Assembly (NCBI GenBank): GCA_002404095.1
Contig: DHJA01000196.1
Coordinates: 1-49,384, forward strand
From: Planctomycetaceae bacterium UBA4732
GTDB taxonomy: Bacteria; Planctomycetota; Planctomycetia; Gemmatales; Gemmataceae
Length of the DNA stretch: 49,384 bases
Direction: 5' to 3'
In this document: in pieces, positions 1-7,715 of the stretch
Position numbering within the stretch: position 1 is the first letter of the stretch
Layout of the letters: each line of letters starts with the position of its first letter
Made by a program: the position numbers and the translations under genes
Notes under the pieces: model-generated
Database searches by the model: none
What the model saw: only the letters and a program-made list of their open reading frames with translations
Told to the model about the DNA's origin: nothing

Positions 1-1633
1 TTAGGTTTTTTCGGAAAGTGCAGGCCAAAGCGGCCACTTTCTCGGCGGCTTGTCTGACAAGGGCGCCGACTGTGTGCTCGACAATATAATCCACAATGAT
101 CTTGGGCGTGTAGTAGCTGCCGGTTGCCTTGCGCTCGCCGCTGTTGGTGACAAGGTAGACATCGCCCTCGTCAACCTTGCGTGGTGGTTGGCCGCGTACT
201 GGCCGCGGGTTGTCGATCTCGCGGGCTGGCTTAAACACTGGCTTGCCATCTTCCAGAGTCTCGACAAGCGTCTCAGCAGCGAGTTGTGGCTGCAATTCCA
301 GAAGCCCTTCGTAGATGCTCCCTAGGTGCTGGACGGCCAAGGTGGTGTAGTCCACGTCCTTGGACCCAGGTACGTCCCAGCGCTCACGCTCGTAGGCGAG
401 TAGGTCGATCGCCTGCGCCAAAAAGTGATCGCCGATTTCCCAGCGCGTCAGCCCTGATAGGGCGGTATGGGCGATGTATGGGTATTTTGCTGGGTTGAAC
501 AAGCCGCCGTTGTACGCCGGAAAACCTTGATCACCTTGATCGATCAGCTCAAAAAGGTTCGTCAGCTGGCTCCAGAAGCGGTGCCCGAGGGGTGGGTAAG
601 CGGTCCCTGAGCGGAGCCGAACGTTGATTTCCCGTTGCAGCTGGTACAGGCTATAGCTCGCATAAGGCTCCTCCTTGCGCGGCAGCAGGTTGCGGTCCTC
701 GGCGTAAAGTATGAATAACAGGCGGTAGAGCACTATCAGCGCGTTCTCATGAACCAGTCTCAGTACAGCCGAATCCTGCGGGTCGAGGTTGTTCGCCTTG
801 TGGCTGATGAAACCGTTGATCAAAGCGCGCAGAGCGTCGTAAACGCTCTCCTTGAGCCGGTCACCGACCTGGGCAGCGTAATCGATGCTTCCCCGGAAAA
901 CCTTCTCGACAAAGGTAACGTCGTCGGCGTCTGGTAGAAAGGCGGAGCGGCGGAAGAAGAGGTAAAAGTACTTGAAGGCGTCGGGATTGCCACGTCGGAG
1001 GATGTCTTCCAAATCGACTTCATAGTAGATGCCTCCGGCGCTCGACCGTTCGCGCTCGTACAGGCGCCAGACCCGGCCGTTCGTAAGGATGCCCCAGCGC
1101 ACTCGCGAGCGATAGAGGTAGTTACAGATTTGCGCAGTCGGGTTCTCGTCGGCGCCGCGCTCCTTGTCCAGCGAGGCGGTCCACTTCTTGGCGTCACCCA
1201 GGCAAGGCACGTCACGCCAATAATCGATCAACCCGACGCGCGGCTGCGCCCCATCCCGATCCACGGCGCGCCGGAAAAAGGCATAGTCAGGCTGGCGCTG
1301 AAGGTCGGTGTGCGGGATGCGAACCTGCACCTGATAGCAATCGTCGCCGCCCGGTTCCTTCCAGAGGAGGTCTAGCACAGGCTGAATGAAATCATGTTCA
1401 GTCTGAGCCTCGTTCGTCCTGGCTGTGAAGTGAGCCGCTTTCTGGCTGTAGAGCTTCTGGATAGCATCAAATGCATCCTCGATTCCGTCCGCTGCCTGCC
1501 ATTCGGGCTCCTCCTTGAGCCGATTATCCAAGAAGTTGTCGGCAAAAAGTCCCTTGTTTTTGAAGGCAGGCCAATCCATAGGGAGATAAGGCTGCTGCTT
1601 GTTGTGCGCGGTGATCTTTTTGGAACGAGCCAA
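1..1633 (-). CDS. Type IIG-like restriction-modification enzyme (partial, C-terminus off the left edge)
   Basis: An uninterrupted frame runs from a TTG at 1633 to the window edge (544 codons). The TTG is preceded by AAGGAG nine bases upstream (plus-strand 1643-1648); the first in-frame ATG is about 18 codons later. Residues 110-150 carry a PD-(D/E)XK-like nuclease signature, with PD at 115-116 and DAK at 147-149, followed by the HsdR_N-like segment 'WGILTNGRVWRLYERE'. Near residue 510 the sequence 'GSYYTPKIIVDYIVEHTVG' is the usual entry to an N6-adenine methylase domain, whose catalytic motifs would lie outside the window. This layout fits single-chain Eco57I-type enzymes that cut and methylate DNA. 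It lies outside the selC-integrated element, so it is a separate defence gene. A nuclease plus methylase fusion is likely; the exact subtype cannot be decided without the rest. Confidence 0.8.
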   Translation of the reverse strand, partial: MARSKKITAHNKQQPYLPMDWPAFKNKGLFADNFLDNRLKEEPEWQAADGIEDAFDAIQKLYSQKAAHFTARTNEAQTEHDFIQPVLDLLWKEPGGDDCYQVQVRIPHTDLQRQPDYAFFRRAVDRDGAQPRVGLIDYWRDVPCLGDAKKWTASLDKERGADENPTAQICNYLYRSRVRWGILTNGRVWRLYERERSSAGGIYYEVDLEDILRRGNPDAFKYFYLFFRRSAFLPDADDVTFVEKVFRGSIDYAAQVGDRLKESVYDALRALINGFISHKANNLDPQDSAVLRLVHENALIVLYRLLFILYAEDRNLLPRKEEPYASYSLYQLQREINVRLRSGTAYPPLGHRFWSQLTNLFELIDQGDQGFPAYNGGLFNPAKYPYIAHTALSGLTRWEIGDHFLAQAIDLLAYERERWDVPGSKDVDYTTLAVQHLGSIYEGLLELQPQLAAETLVETLEDGKPVFKPAREIDNPRPVRGQPPRKVDEGDVYLVTNSGERKATGSYYTPKIIVDYIVEHTVGALVRQAAEKVAALACTFRKNL

Positions 1634-1932
1634 GGTGGGAGACTCCTTGAGATGCCATCTCGACCCGGCTGAAAAGAAATCATAGAGGGGTCGGAGCCAT
1701 TTTCACGGGCGCGGGCCGGGGGCAGCGCGGTTGATGCCCAGGAAGCGGTCGCGGATGGTCAGTGGGCCGAACCACGCATCAGAGATATGGGGGGGGTGCA
1801 AAAGTCGCTTTTTCCTGATTGCGCATCGGTGGACCTTTCCTGGTGAAGCCTCAAGCAAGTTTCGGTGGTGAACGACGTGAAAGCTGATAATACCGACGCG
1901 CTCTGGCGATAGCAAGCGCTATCAAAAAGAAT
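1634..1932. other. Intergenic region without a supported gene
   Basis: About 300 bases lie between the start of the restriction enzyme and the end of the desaturase. The only open frame (complement 1703-1915, 70 codons) has low-complexity, Arg/Pro-rich content and no recognisable domain or ribosome binding site. The AAGGAG used by the TTG start at 1633 lies at 1643-1648. No tRNA, convincing terminator or repeat was recognised. Confidence 0.5.
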
Positions 1933-3072
1933 TTACGGAACAGAGGCAACGGCAGTTTCGTTTTCCGCTTTGCGGCCAAACGGCTCTAGCGTGCAGCCCG
2001 ACGTCCGTTTGCCGGCGAAGTCGGTCCAGCAGTGCCGCTCGAAGTCGTACAGTTTGCAGGCCGCACAGGCGCGCAAGCAGTCCCACGGCGTCCAGTAGAT
2101 GACTACGGAGTGTTCGGGACTCGCCTGCTCCAGTTTACGTTGGCTGCGCGGCAATTCGTACAACGGGATGGCGGGGTCGAGATGGTGGGCCGGATGGTCC
2201 ATGATGTTGTGCAGAATGCGCTCAATCGGCCAGGGGAAGACGACATGGGCGGTGCTGGTGAGTTGCACGTGGTAGAAAGACCATTCCTCTTCCTTGTCGT
2301 ACCACGGCATTTGCGGGTGGGTGTGTTGGAGGAAGGTGATAAAACCCATAAATCCAATCCACAATATCCACGGTACAGCGACGCCTACTGTGACGTGCAG
2401 CCACGGCGGCAGGATCGGGTCAGGCGCACCTTGTACGAGGATCACGCCGGCTAAGATTTGTAGACCCAGAAACGCCGCCACTAGCAGCCGGTCGAGGTGA
2501 AAGCTGAGCGAGCGCGGCGGGCTGTGTTCCCGCCGGGGGAACAGCAGGCGCCAGAAGTAGAATTCAACGGCGTAGCATAGACCAGTGCCGACCGGTCGGC
2601 GATAGACTCGTTCCAGCAGCCGGCGCCAGAGCGGTAAGCGGTCGTATTCCGCCTTGGTGAACGGAACGAAAGCCGGCTCACGGCCTTTGAAATTCGTCCA
2701 GCCGTGGTGCAAGGTGTTATGGGAATGCACCCAGGAAGAAACCGGATGCCATGCGGGCAACAAAGCGAAGCGGCCGAGGATGCGGTTGAGCCGCCCGGAA
2801 TAGGTCAAGCTGCCGTGGCAGGCGTCGTGGCCGATGACGAACAGCGCCCCGATGATGATGGGGGCGATCCACAAGGCGGTAAGCTGCAGCCACCAAGTCG
2901 GCAATCGGAATATGCCCACGAACGCCAGAACATATGCCGCCGCGCTCAAGGCGAAGATCAGGCTGCCGCGGAGGTCCGTACCGCGTCGGCTCTCCGGCGG
3001 CAGGCTCGCTCGCCAAGCGCGAGCTTCGTCCGCCGCGGGGTCCGTGGACGACAAGGAACTTACATTACCCAT
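1933..3072 (-). CDS. Fatty acid desaturase (membrane di-iron)
   Basis: This 379-residue membrane protein belongs to the fatty acid desaturase family, which uses a di-iron centre held by histidine boxes to put double bonds into acyl chains of lipids. The three boxes are visible: HDACH at 82-86, HSHNTLHH at 116-123, and 'DHPAHHLDP' near residue 300. Hydrophobic segments lie at about 40-80, 190-215 and 225-250. The ATG at 3072 is preceded by GAAGGAGATATT, a strong ribosome binding site. The C-terminal 50 residues, with several Cys and His, go beyond the core fold. A delta-12-like acyl-lipid desaturase is the best guess, but regiospecificity cannot be read from sequence. It is divergent from proB and has no functional partner next to it. 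Confidence 0.88.
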   Translation of the reverse strand: MGNVSSLSSTDPAADEARAWRASLPPESRRGTDLRGSLIFALSAAAYVLAFVGIFRLPTWWLQLTALWIAPIIIGALFVIGHDACHGSLTYSGRLNRILGRFALLPAWHPVSSWVHSHNTLHHGWTNFKGREPAFVPFTKAEYDRLPLWRRLLERVYRRPVGTGLCYAVEFYFWRLLFPRREHSPPRSLSFHLDRLLVAAFLGLQILAGVILVQGAPDPILPPWLHVTVGVAVPWILWIGFMGFITFLQHTHPQMPWYDKEEEWSFYHVQLTSTAHVVFPWPIERILHNIMDHPAHHLDPAIPLYELPRSQRKLEQASPEHSVVIYWTPWDCLRACAACKLYDFERHCWTDFAGKRTSGCTLEPFGRKAENETAVASVP

Positions 3073-3197
3073 AATATCTCCTTCGGTGGCGCTTGCCGAT
3101 AGCGTCGGCGCCTTTCGGTTACTAGTATTTATGTTAGCAGAGTCGCCGAAGCCAGGCGACCCGGCTCACCGTTGTGTTAATGCTTGTAAGGAACTCC

Positions 3198-4334
3198 ATG
3201 CTCGATCCGGTTCGGCAGGAAGTAATCGCCCTAGCGCATACCGTCGTGGTCAAAGTGGGCACCAACGTGCTTACCCGCGCCGACGGCGCCCTTGAGCCTG
3301 CGCGCGTGCAATCTTTGGCGGACCAGATTCACCGCCTGCGCGCCACGGGCCGCAAAGTAGTCCTGGTCAGCTCGGGGGCCATCGGGGCGGGCATGGGCCG
3401 ACTCGGCCTCGGCAAACGTCCGGCCGACCTGCGCCAGCTCCAGGCGTGCGCCGCCGTCGGGCAAGCCTTCCTGATGCGCGCCTACGAAGACTGCCTGGCG
3501 AAACACGGCATTCCGACGGCGCAATTGCTGCTGACGGCCGGCGACTTCGACAGCCGGTCGCGCTACCTCAACGCTCGCAACACTATCGTCACGCTTTTCG
3601 AGTGGGGCTGCTTGCCGATCATCAACGAGAACGACACGGTGAGCGTGGCCGAAATCCGCTTCGGCGACAACGACCATCTCGCGGCCCTGGTGACGAACTT
3701 GTTGCAGGCGCCGCTGCTGGTCCTGCTGTCCGTGGTGGACGGCCTCTATTCGGCCGATCCGAAAATCGACTCCAGCGCGGTGCTGGTACCTACCGTCGCG
3801 GCCATCGACGCGGAAGTGCTGGACAAAGCGGGCGCCAGCCGCAGCTCGCTCGGCTCGGGCGGAATGCGCAGCAAGCTCCGCGCCGCACGCCAAGCGACGG
3901 CGGCCGGCGAGTCGGTCGTCATGGCCAACGGCGAACAGCCGGACGTACTCGACGCCATCTTCCGGGGTGAGCCGGTGGGTACGCTTTTTCTACCACACAG
4001 CACCACAATGCCGGCGTGGAAGCGCTGGCTAGGTTACGCCGCCCGGCCGCGCGGCCGTTTTGTCGTGGACGCCGGCGCCCGGAAGGCGGTGCAGTCGCAG
4101 GGCCGCAGTCTCTTGCCGATTGGCGTGGTGCAGGTAGTGGGCGCGTTTGGCAAGGGCGACGTGGTGGCGCTGTGCGACGCGGAGGGCGTGGAGTTCGCGC
4201 GGGGTCTGACCAATTATTCGTCGTCCGCCGCCGACCGGCTGCGCGGGTTGCGCTCTGAGCAAATCCGTGAGACGCTGGGCGATTTGCCGTATGAGGAAGT
4301 GGTTCATCGCGATAATTTAGTGGTCGTAATATAG
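3198..4334 (+). CDS. proB: Glutamate 5-kinase
   Basis: It phosphorylates glutamate to glutamyl 5-phosphate, the first step of proline synthesis, in the cytoplasm. The N-terminal amino-acid kinase domain shows 'VVVKVGTNVLT' near residue 16 and 'VSSGAIGAG' near 57, followed by 'INENDTVSVAEIRFGDNDHL', which contributes to the active site. A C-terminal PUA domain begins near 280. At 378 residues it matches full-length ProB with PUA. The ATG at 3198 is chosen because TAAGGA lies seven bases upstream; an in-frame ATG at 3174 lacks one. proA is not adjacent. Confidence 0.95.
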   Translation: MLDPVRQEVIALAHTVVVKVGTNVLTRADGALEPARVQSLADQIHRLRATGRKVVLVSSGAIGAGMGRLGLGKRPADLRQLQACAAVGQAFLMRAYEDCLAKHGIPTAQLLLTAGDFDSRSRYLNARNTIVTLFEWGCLPIINENDTVSVAEIRFGDNDHLAALVTNLLQAPLLVLLSVVDGLYSADPKIDSSAVLVPTVAAIDAEVLDKAGASRSSLGSGGMRSKLRAARQATAAGESVVMANGEQPDVLDAIFRGEPVGTLFLPHSTTMPAWKRWLGYAARPRGRFVVDAGARKAVQSQGRSLLPIGVVQVVGAFGKGDVVALCDAEGVEFARGLTNYSSSAADRLRGLRSEQIRETLGDLPYEEVVHRDNLVVVI

Positions 4335-4337
4335 CCG

Positions 4338-4781
4338 TTACTTGTCCTCTATCAGCAACAACCCGTCGGCGCTGTAGAACCCGCCGCCGTCCACCTGATA
4401 GACGCCCTCGGCGACTTCCGCCAAGCAGCGGCATAAGACGATGCACAATTCACTTTTAGCGCCTGTCGGATCGCTGATGGTGAACATCTGCTTTGTCTGG
4501 ATCATTCGCTCCATCAAAAGGGTGTATTGCGGGCCTTCGCCGCACGTTTCCAGGTGGGCCGCCCAGCTGTTCAATTCCGCGCGAACCCCATCCTCAGTGG
4601 ATAGAAATCGTTCTACTTCCAGCGGCTCCGATCCCGCGACGACAAGCTCCGCGCCGAACCATCCGCCCTGGTCGGCGCTGAACCGGCCGGTGACGACGGC
4701 ATGATGGTTGAGTTGTTGCAAGAGCGCCCCCGGCGCCGGCTCCGTTTCGCCGGCGCCGAAGACGCGATACCAAAGGGTCAT
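4338..4781 (-). CDS. Hypothetical protein, 147 residues
   Basis: This small soluble protein is not recognised as a named family. It begins MTLWYRVFG and ends close to the proB stop, convergent with it (three bases between). It has a mixed alpha/beta look with no signal peptide, membrane segment or metal motif. Three Cys and several charged stretches occur in the second half. The frame has GC-rich third positions like its neighbours, which supports a real gene. It lies 22 bases downstream of the start of the leftward cytochrome gene's stop, so the two could be cotranscribed. No function is proposed. Confidence 0.6.
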   Translation of the reverse strand: MTLWYRVFGAGETEPAPGALLQQLNHHAVVTGRFSADQGGWFGAELVVAGSEPLEVERFLSTEDGVRAELNSWAAHLETCGEGPQYTLLMERMIQTKQMFTISDPTGAKSELCIVLCRCLAEVAEGVYQVDGGGFYSADGLLLIEDK

Positions 4782-4803
4782 ATGCCAAACCCTGGCGCCG
4801 TCC

Positions 4804-6279
4804 TTACAGCGCGATGAGGAACGTAACCAAATCCTTCTTCTCTTCCGCGGTCAACTTCGTTTCAAGGATCAGGTTGAAGAACTCGACGGTATCCTCCAGC
4901 GTCAGGAGGCGGCCGTCGTGGAAGTACGGCGGCGATTCCTTGACGCCGCGCAGCGGGAACGTCTTGATCGGCCCCTGCGCCGTGGCGACCAGGCCATTGT
5001 GCGTCTGCGTCTTGTAGAAGCGCTCGACCTTGAGGTCGTGCATCAGATTGTCGGTATAGAACGGGGCCGGGTGACAGCTGGCGCAAGCGGCCTTGCCGAA
5101 GAACAGCTTCTGGCCGCGCATCTCCGGCGAGTCTTCCTTGAACTTCTTGGGGTCAAGCTTGCCGTCCAGTCCAAGGCCAGGGGCCGGCGGGAAGTCCAGA
5201 AGTTCCTGGACCTCGCTCATAAAGTGGACCTGGCTGCCGCGCTCCAACGGGTTGATACCCTTGGCCGCAGCCGACACCTGGTCGCCGTCGAAATAGGCCG
5301 CACGCTGCTCGAACTCCGTGAAGTCCTCGATCGTCTTCAAAGCGCGCTGCGAGCCGAACAGGCGCTGGATGTACACGCCGCGTAGGCTCGGCGTGTCGAT
5401 GCGTCGGCGGTGCGACTGCGGTCGGATGTCGCCGGCCAAGTGCGTCGCGCCCGAGGTGTGCCCATTGACGTGGCAGTCGAAGCAGGCCACGCCGAGCTTG
5501 CCCTCGGGCTTGTCCGTCTTACGATCCGCGGTGGCGTTGAACTGCTGCTGTGGGAACTGCGTCACGAGCAGCCGCACCCCCTCCAGGTCTTTGGCGTTCA
5601 AGATGCCGTCGAAGATCTCATGGAAGTTATCGACGGTCAGCACCTTGCCCTGCGAGACGTCGCCCAGATCCTTGCGCGTCGTCAGGAAGATGGCGGGCGG
5701 AAACTCGGGCAAGAACTGTTCTGGCAGGTCGAAATCGAGGTCGAAGCGCTCCAGGCGAGGCAACAACTTGACCTCGGCCTGGGGGAAGAGCATACCGCCG
5801 GCCTCATGATGAGGATGCGGTAGCGGCAAGAAGCCCTTGGGAAAGAGGTCGTTTGTTTTGACATCGTCCGGCGACATTTCCGCGAGCTTTTCCCAGGTTT
5901 GGTCGGCGGGCAGCTTCGCCGTCGGGCCGACTGAGATCGGCTTGCCGCGCGTCATCTTGGCGTCGGCGCTCGGGTGGGCCGTGAGGTCGTAGCGCTCGTC
6001 CAACAGCTTCTTCTGCCGGGCCTCGATGGCCGCCTTGCCGGCTAGATCTTTGGCTTTCATGTCGGCGAAGCCCACCTGCCCGAGCAGGGCGGGCGATATC
6101 TGGTCGTAGCTGCTCACTGGCGGTTCGGCCGGCTTGGGTTTTTCCGGTTTCAAAGGGTTGGCCGGCTTGTCCGGCGGCTTGGACTGGATCATCGACGCGC
6201 CAGTCCAGCCGACGACAACGATGGTCATGACTGCCCAAGGCAGCCACCGCGACCAACCTCGGTTCGCCAAAGCGTACAT
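4804..6279 (-). CDS. Di-heme cytochrome c peroxidase/MauG-like protein, membrane-anchored
   Basis: This 491-residue exported heme protein starts with a membrane anchor (about residues 12-31) followed by a Pro/Lys-rich linker. Two c-type heme sites are visible: CFDCH near residue 267 and CASCH near residue 398. The downstream 'PPYFHDGRLLTLEDTVEFFN' is characteristic of the second domain of the bacterial cytochrome c peroxidase/MauG superfamily. Members reduce peroxide or carry out other oxidations using electrons from small cytochromes, in the periplasm. The N-terminal 230 residues before the first heme are longer than in classic CcpA, as in many planctomycete homologues. A peroxidase role is inferred from family only. 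An inverted repeat lies just upstream of the gene. Confidence 0.85.
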   Translation of the reverse strand: MYALANRGWSRWLPWAVMTIVVVGWTGASMIQSKPPDKPANPLKPEKPKPAEPPVSSYDQISPALLGQVGFADMKAKDLAGKAAIEARQKKLLDERYDLTAHPSADAKMTRGKPISVGPTAKLPADQTWEKLAEMSPDDVKTNDLFPKGFLPLPHPHHEAGGMLFPQAEVKLLPRLERFDLDFDLPEQFLPEFPPAIFLTTRKDLGDVSQGKVLTVDNFHEIFDGILNAKDLEGVRLLVTQFPQQQFNATADRKTDKPEGKLGVACFDCHVNGHTSGATHLAGDIRPQSHRRRIDTPSLRGVYIQRLFGSQRALKTIEDFTEFEQRAAYFDGDQVSAAAKGINPLERGSQVHFMSEVQELLDFPPAPGLGLDGKLDPKKFKEDSPEMRGQKLFFGKAACASCHPAPFYTDNLMHDLKVERFYKTQTHNGLVATAQGPIKTFPLRGVKESPPYFHDGRLLTLEDTVEFFNLILETKLTAEEKKDLVTFLIAL

Positions 6280-6310
6280 GCAGTTCCTCCAGGAGAGAGA
6301 GTGGGAAGGG

Positions 6311-6389
6311 GCGAGCCAGGTCGCGTAAGCGCCCGGAGTTCCGTGCGGACGCGGAAACCATCTCCAAGCGCTTACGCGACCCGGCTCGC
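6311..6389. repeat. Intergenic inverted repeat (22-bp arms)
   Basis: Arms at 6311-6332 and 6368-6389 are complementary over 22 bases with one mismatch, around a 35-base loop. The repeat lies between the moxR-like stop and the cytochrome start. It resembles the short REP-type palindromes scattered between planctomycete genes. There is no T-tract, so it is not a typical terminator, though it could stabilise the moxR transcript end. Confidence 0.7.
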
Positions 6390-6444
6390 TCGGAGACCAA
6401 TCAATAACGATTATTGTTATTGGAAGGGAAAGGGAACGGCATCC

Positions 6445-7467
6445 TCAGCGTTTGCGTTTTTCGTACTTGGCCACGTCGGGGTCGCCGATGGTCGCCAGAA
6501 GCTGCTGGATAACGTCTTCGCTGCTCTTGCCTTCGGCCTGGGCCTGGAAGTTGGTCATGATGCGGTGTCGCAACACGGGAATGGCCGCTTTCTTTACGTC
6601 ATCAATGGCCACGCTGAAACGGCCGTCCATCGCCGCCAGTGCTTTGCCGGCGTCGCGCAGGAACTGGCCGGCGCGTGGACCGGCGCCGTAGTCCACCATC
6701 TTCTTCACGAAGTCCGGCGCCGTCGGATCCTTCGGTCGCGTGGCGCGCACCAACCGCGTGATGTAGTCGAGGACGTAATCGCCGACGGGGACATTAAGGA
6801 TCAATTTTTGCAGATTAAGGATGGCCTTGGAACTGAGTACTTTGGTCAGTTCCACGGCTTCGCCCTTGCCGGTGGTGGCGAGAATGCGTTTTTCCTCGTC
6901 ATAAGAGGGGTAATCGACGCGAATGGTGAACATGAAGCGGTCGAGTTGGGCTTCGGGCAGCGGATAGGTGCCTTCCTGTTCGATGGGATTCTGCGTGGCG
7001 ATGACGAAGAATGGCTCAGGCAGGTTATGGGTATCCTGACCGGACGTGACCTGGCGTTCTTGCATGGCTTGGAGCAGAGCGGCCTGGGTCTTGGGAGGCG
7101 TGCGGTTGATTTCGTCGGCGAGGATGATGTTGGCGAAGATCGGCCCCTTGACGTAGCGGAATGCACGGCGGCCCGGTTCGGCCTCATCAAGGATCATGGT
7201 GCCGGTGATGTCGGACGGCATCAGGTCGGGCGTAAATTGGATGCGCTTGAAAGAAACGTCCATGATCTGGCTGATGGAACTGACCATGAGCGTCTTGGCC
7301 AGGCCTGGTACGCCGACGAGGAGACAATGGCCGCGCGTGAAAATGGCGGCGAGCACCTGATCGATGACGTCCGTTTGGCCGACGATGACGCGGCTGAGCT
7401 GGTTCATCATCAGGCCGCGCGTCTGAGTGAACTGGGCCAAGTATTCGGCGATACGGTCGGTAGACAC
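6445..7467 (-). CDS. MoxR-family AAA+ ATPase
   Basis: A 340-residue AAA+ ATPase of the MoxR/RavA group, chaperone-like ATPases that help mature metal-cofactor or cell-envelope complexes. Walker A is 'GVPGLAKT', Walker B 'IILADEINRTPPKTQ', sensor 1 'FFVIATQNPIEQEGTYPLPE', followed by 'AQLDRFMF'. The GTG at 7467 is chosen: AGAGGA lies nine bases upstream and the protein then has the family length; the frame stays open upstream to 7638 but gives a non-conserved Pro/Arg extension. The DUF58 and von Willebrand-factor genes that usually follow moxR are not present downstream. Confidence 0.92.
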   Translation of the reverse strand: MSTDRIAEYLAQFTQTRGLMMNQLSRVIVGQTDVIDQVLAAIFTRGHCLLVGVPGLAKTLMVSSISQIMDVSFKRIQFTPDLMPSDITGTMILDEAEPGRRAFRYVKGPIFANIILADEINRTPPKTQAALLQAMQERQVTSGQDTHNLPEPFFVIATQNPIEQEGTYPLPEAQLDRFMFTIRVDYPSYDEEKRILATTGKGEAVELTKVLSSKAILNLQKLILNVPVGDYVLDYITRLVRATRPKDPTAPDFVKKMVDYGAGPRAGQFLRDAGKALAAMDGRFSVAIDDVKKAAIPVLRHRIMTNFQAQAEGKSSEDVIQQLLATIGDPDVAKYEKRKR

Positions 7468-7715
7468 CGGGACGGTTCCTCTTTTAGGGGGAAGCGCGGC
7501 GAAGGCTTCGGTTATTGTAAAGGGGAAATGGGGTAGAAAGCAAAGACGTTGTGAAGCCGGCTGTATTCCTGGCGGGAACCGAAGTCGGGGAGACGGCAAG
7601 GCGGGCGGACCGTTGACAAGGCGCAACCGGCCCGTCATTATTGAAAGGAACGTGCCTTCAAGTTCAGGAAGAGTCCGCGGTCAGTCGGCTCACTCCACGG
7701 AGTAGAAAGGCAGCC

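Noticed and set aside
1703..1915. A 70-codon open frame on the minus strand between the restriction enzyme and the desaturase
   Set aside because: It has no ribosome binding site, domain or composition typical of a gene; GC-rich DNA gives many such frames.
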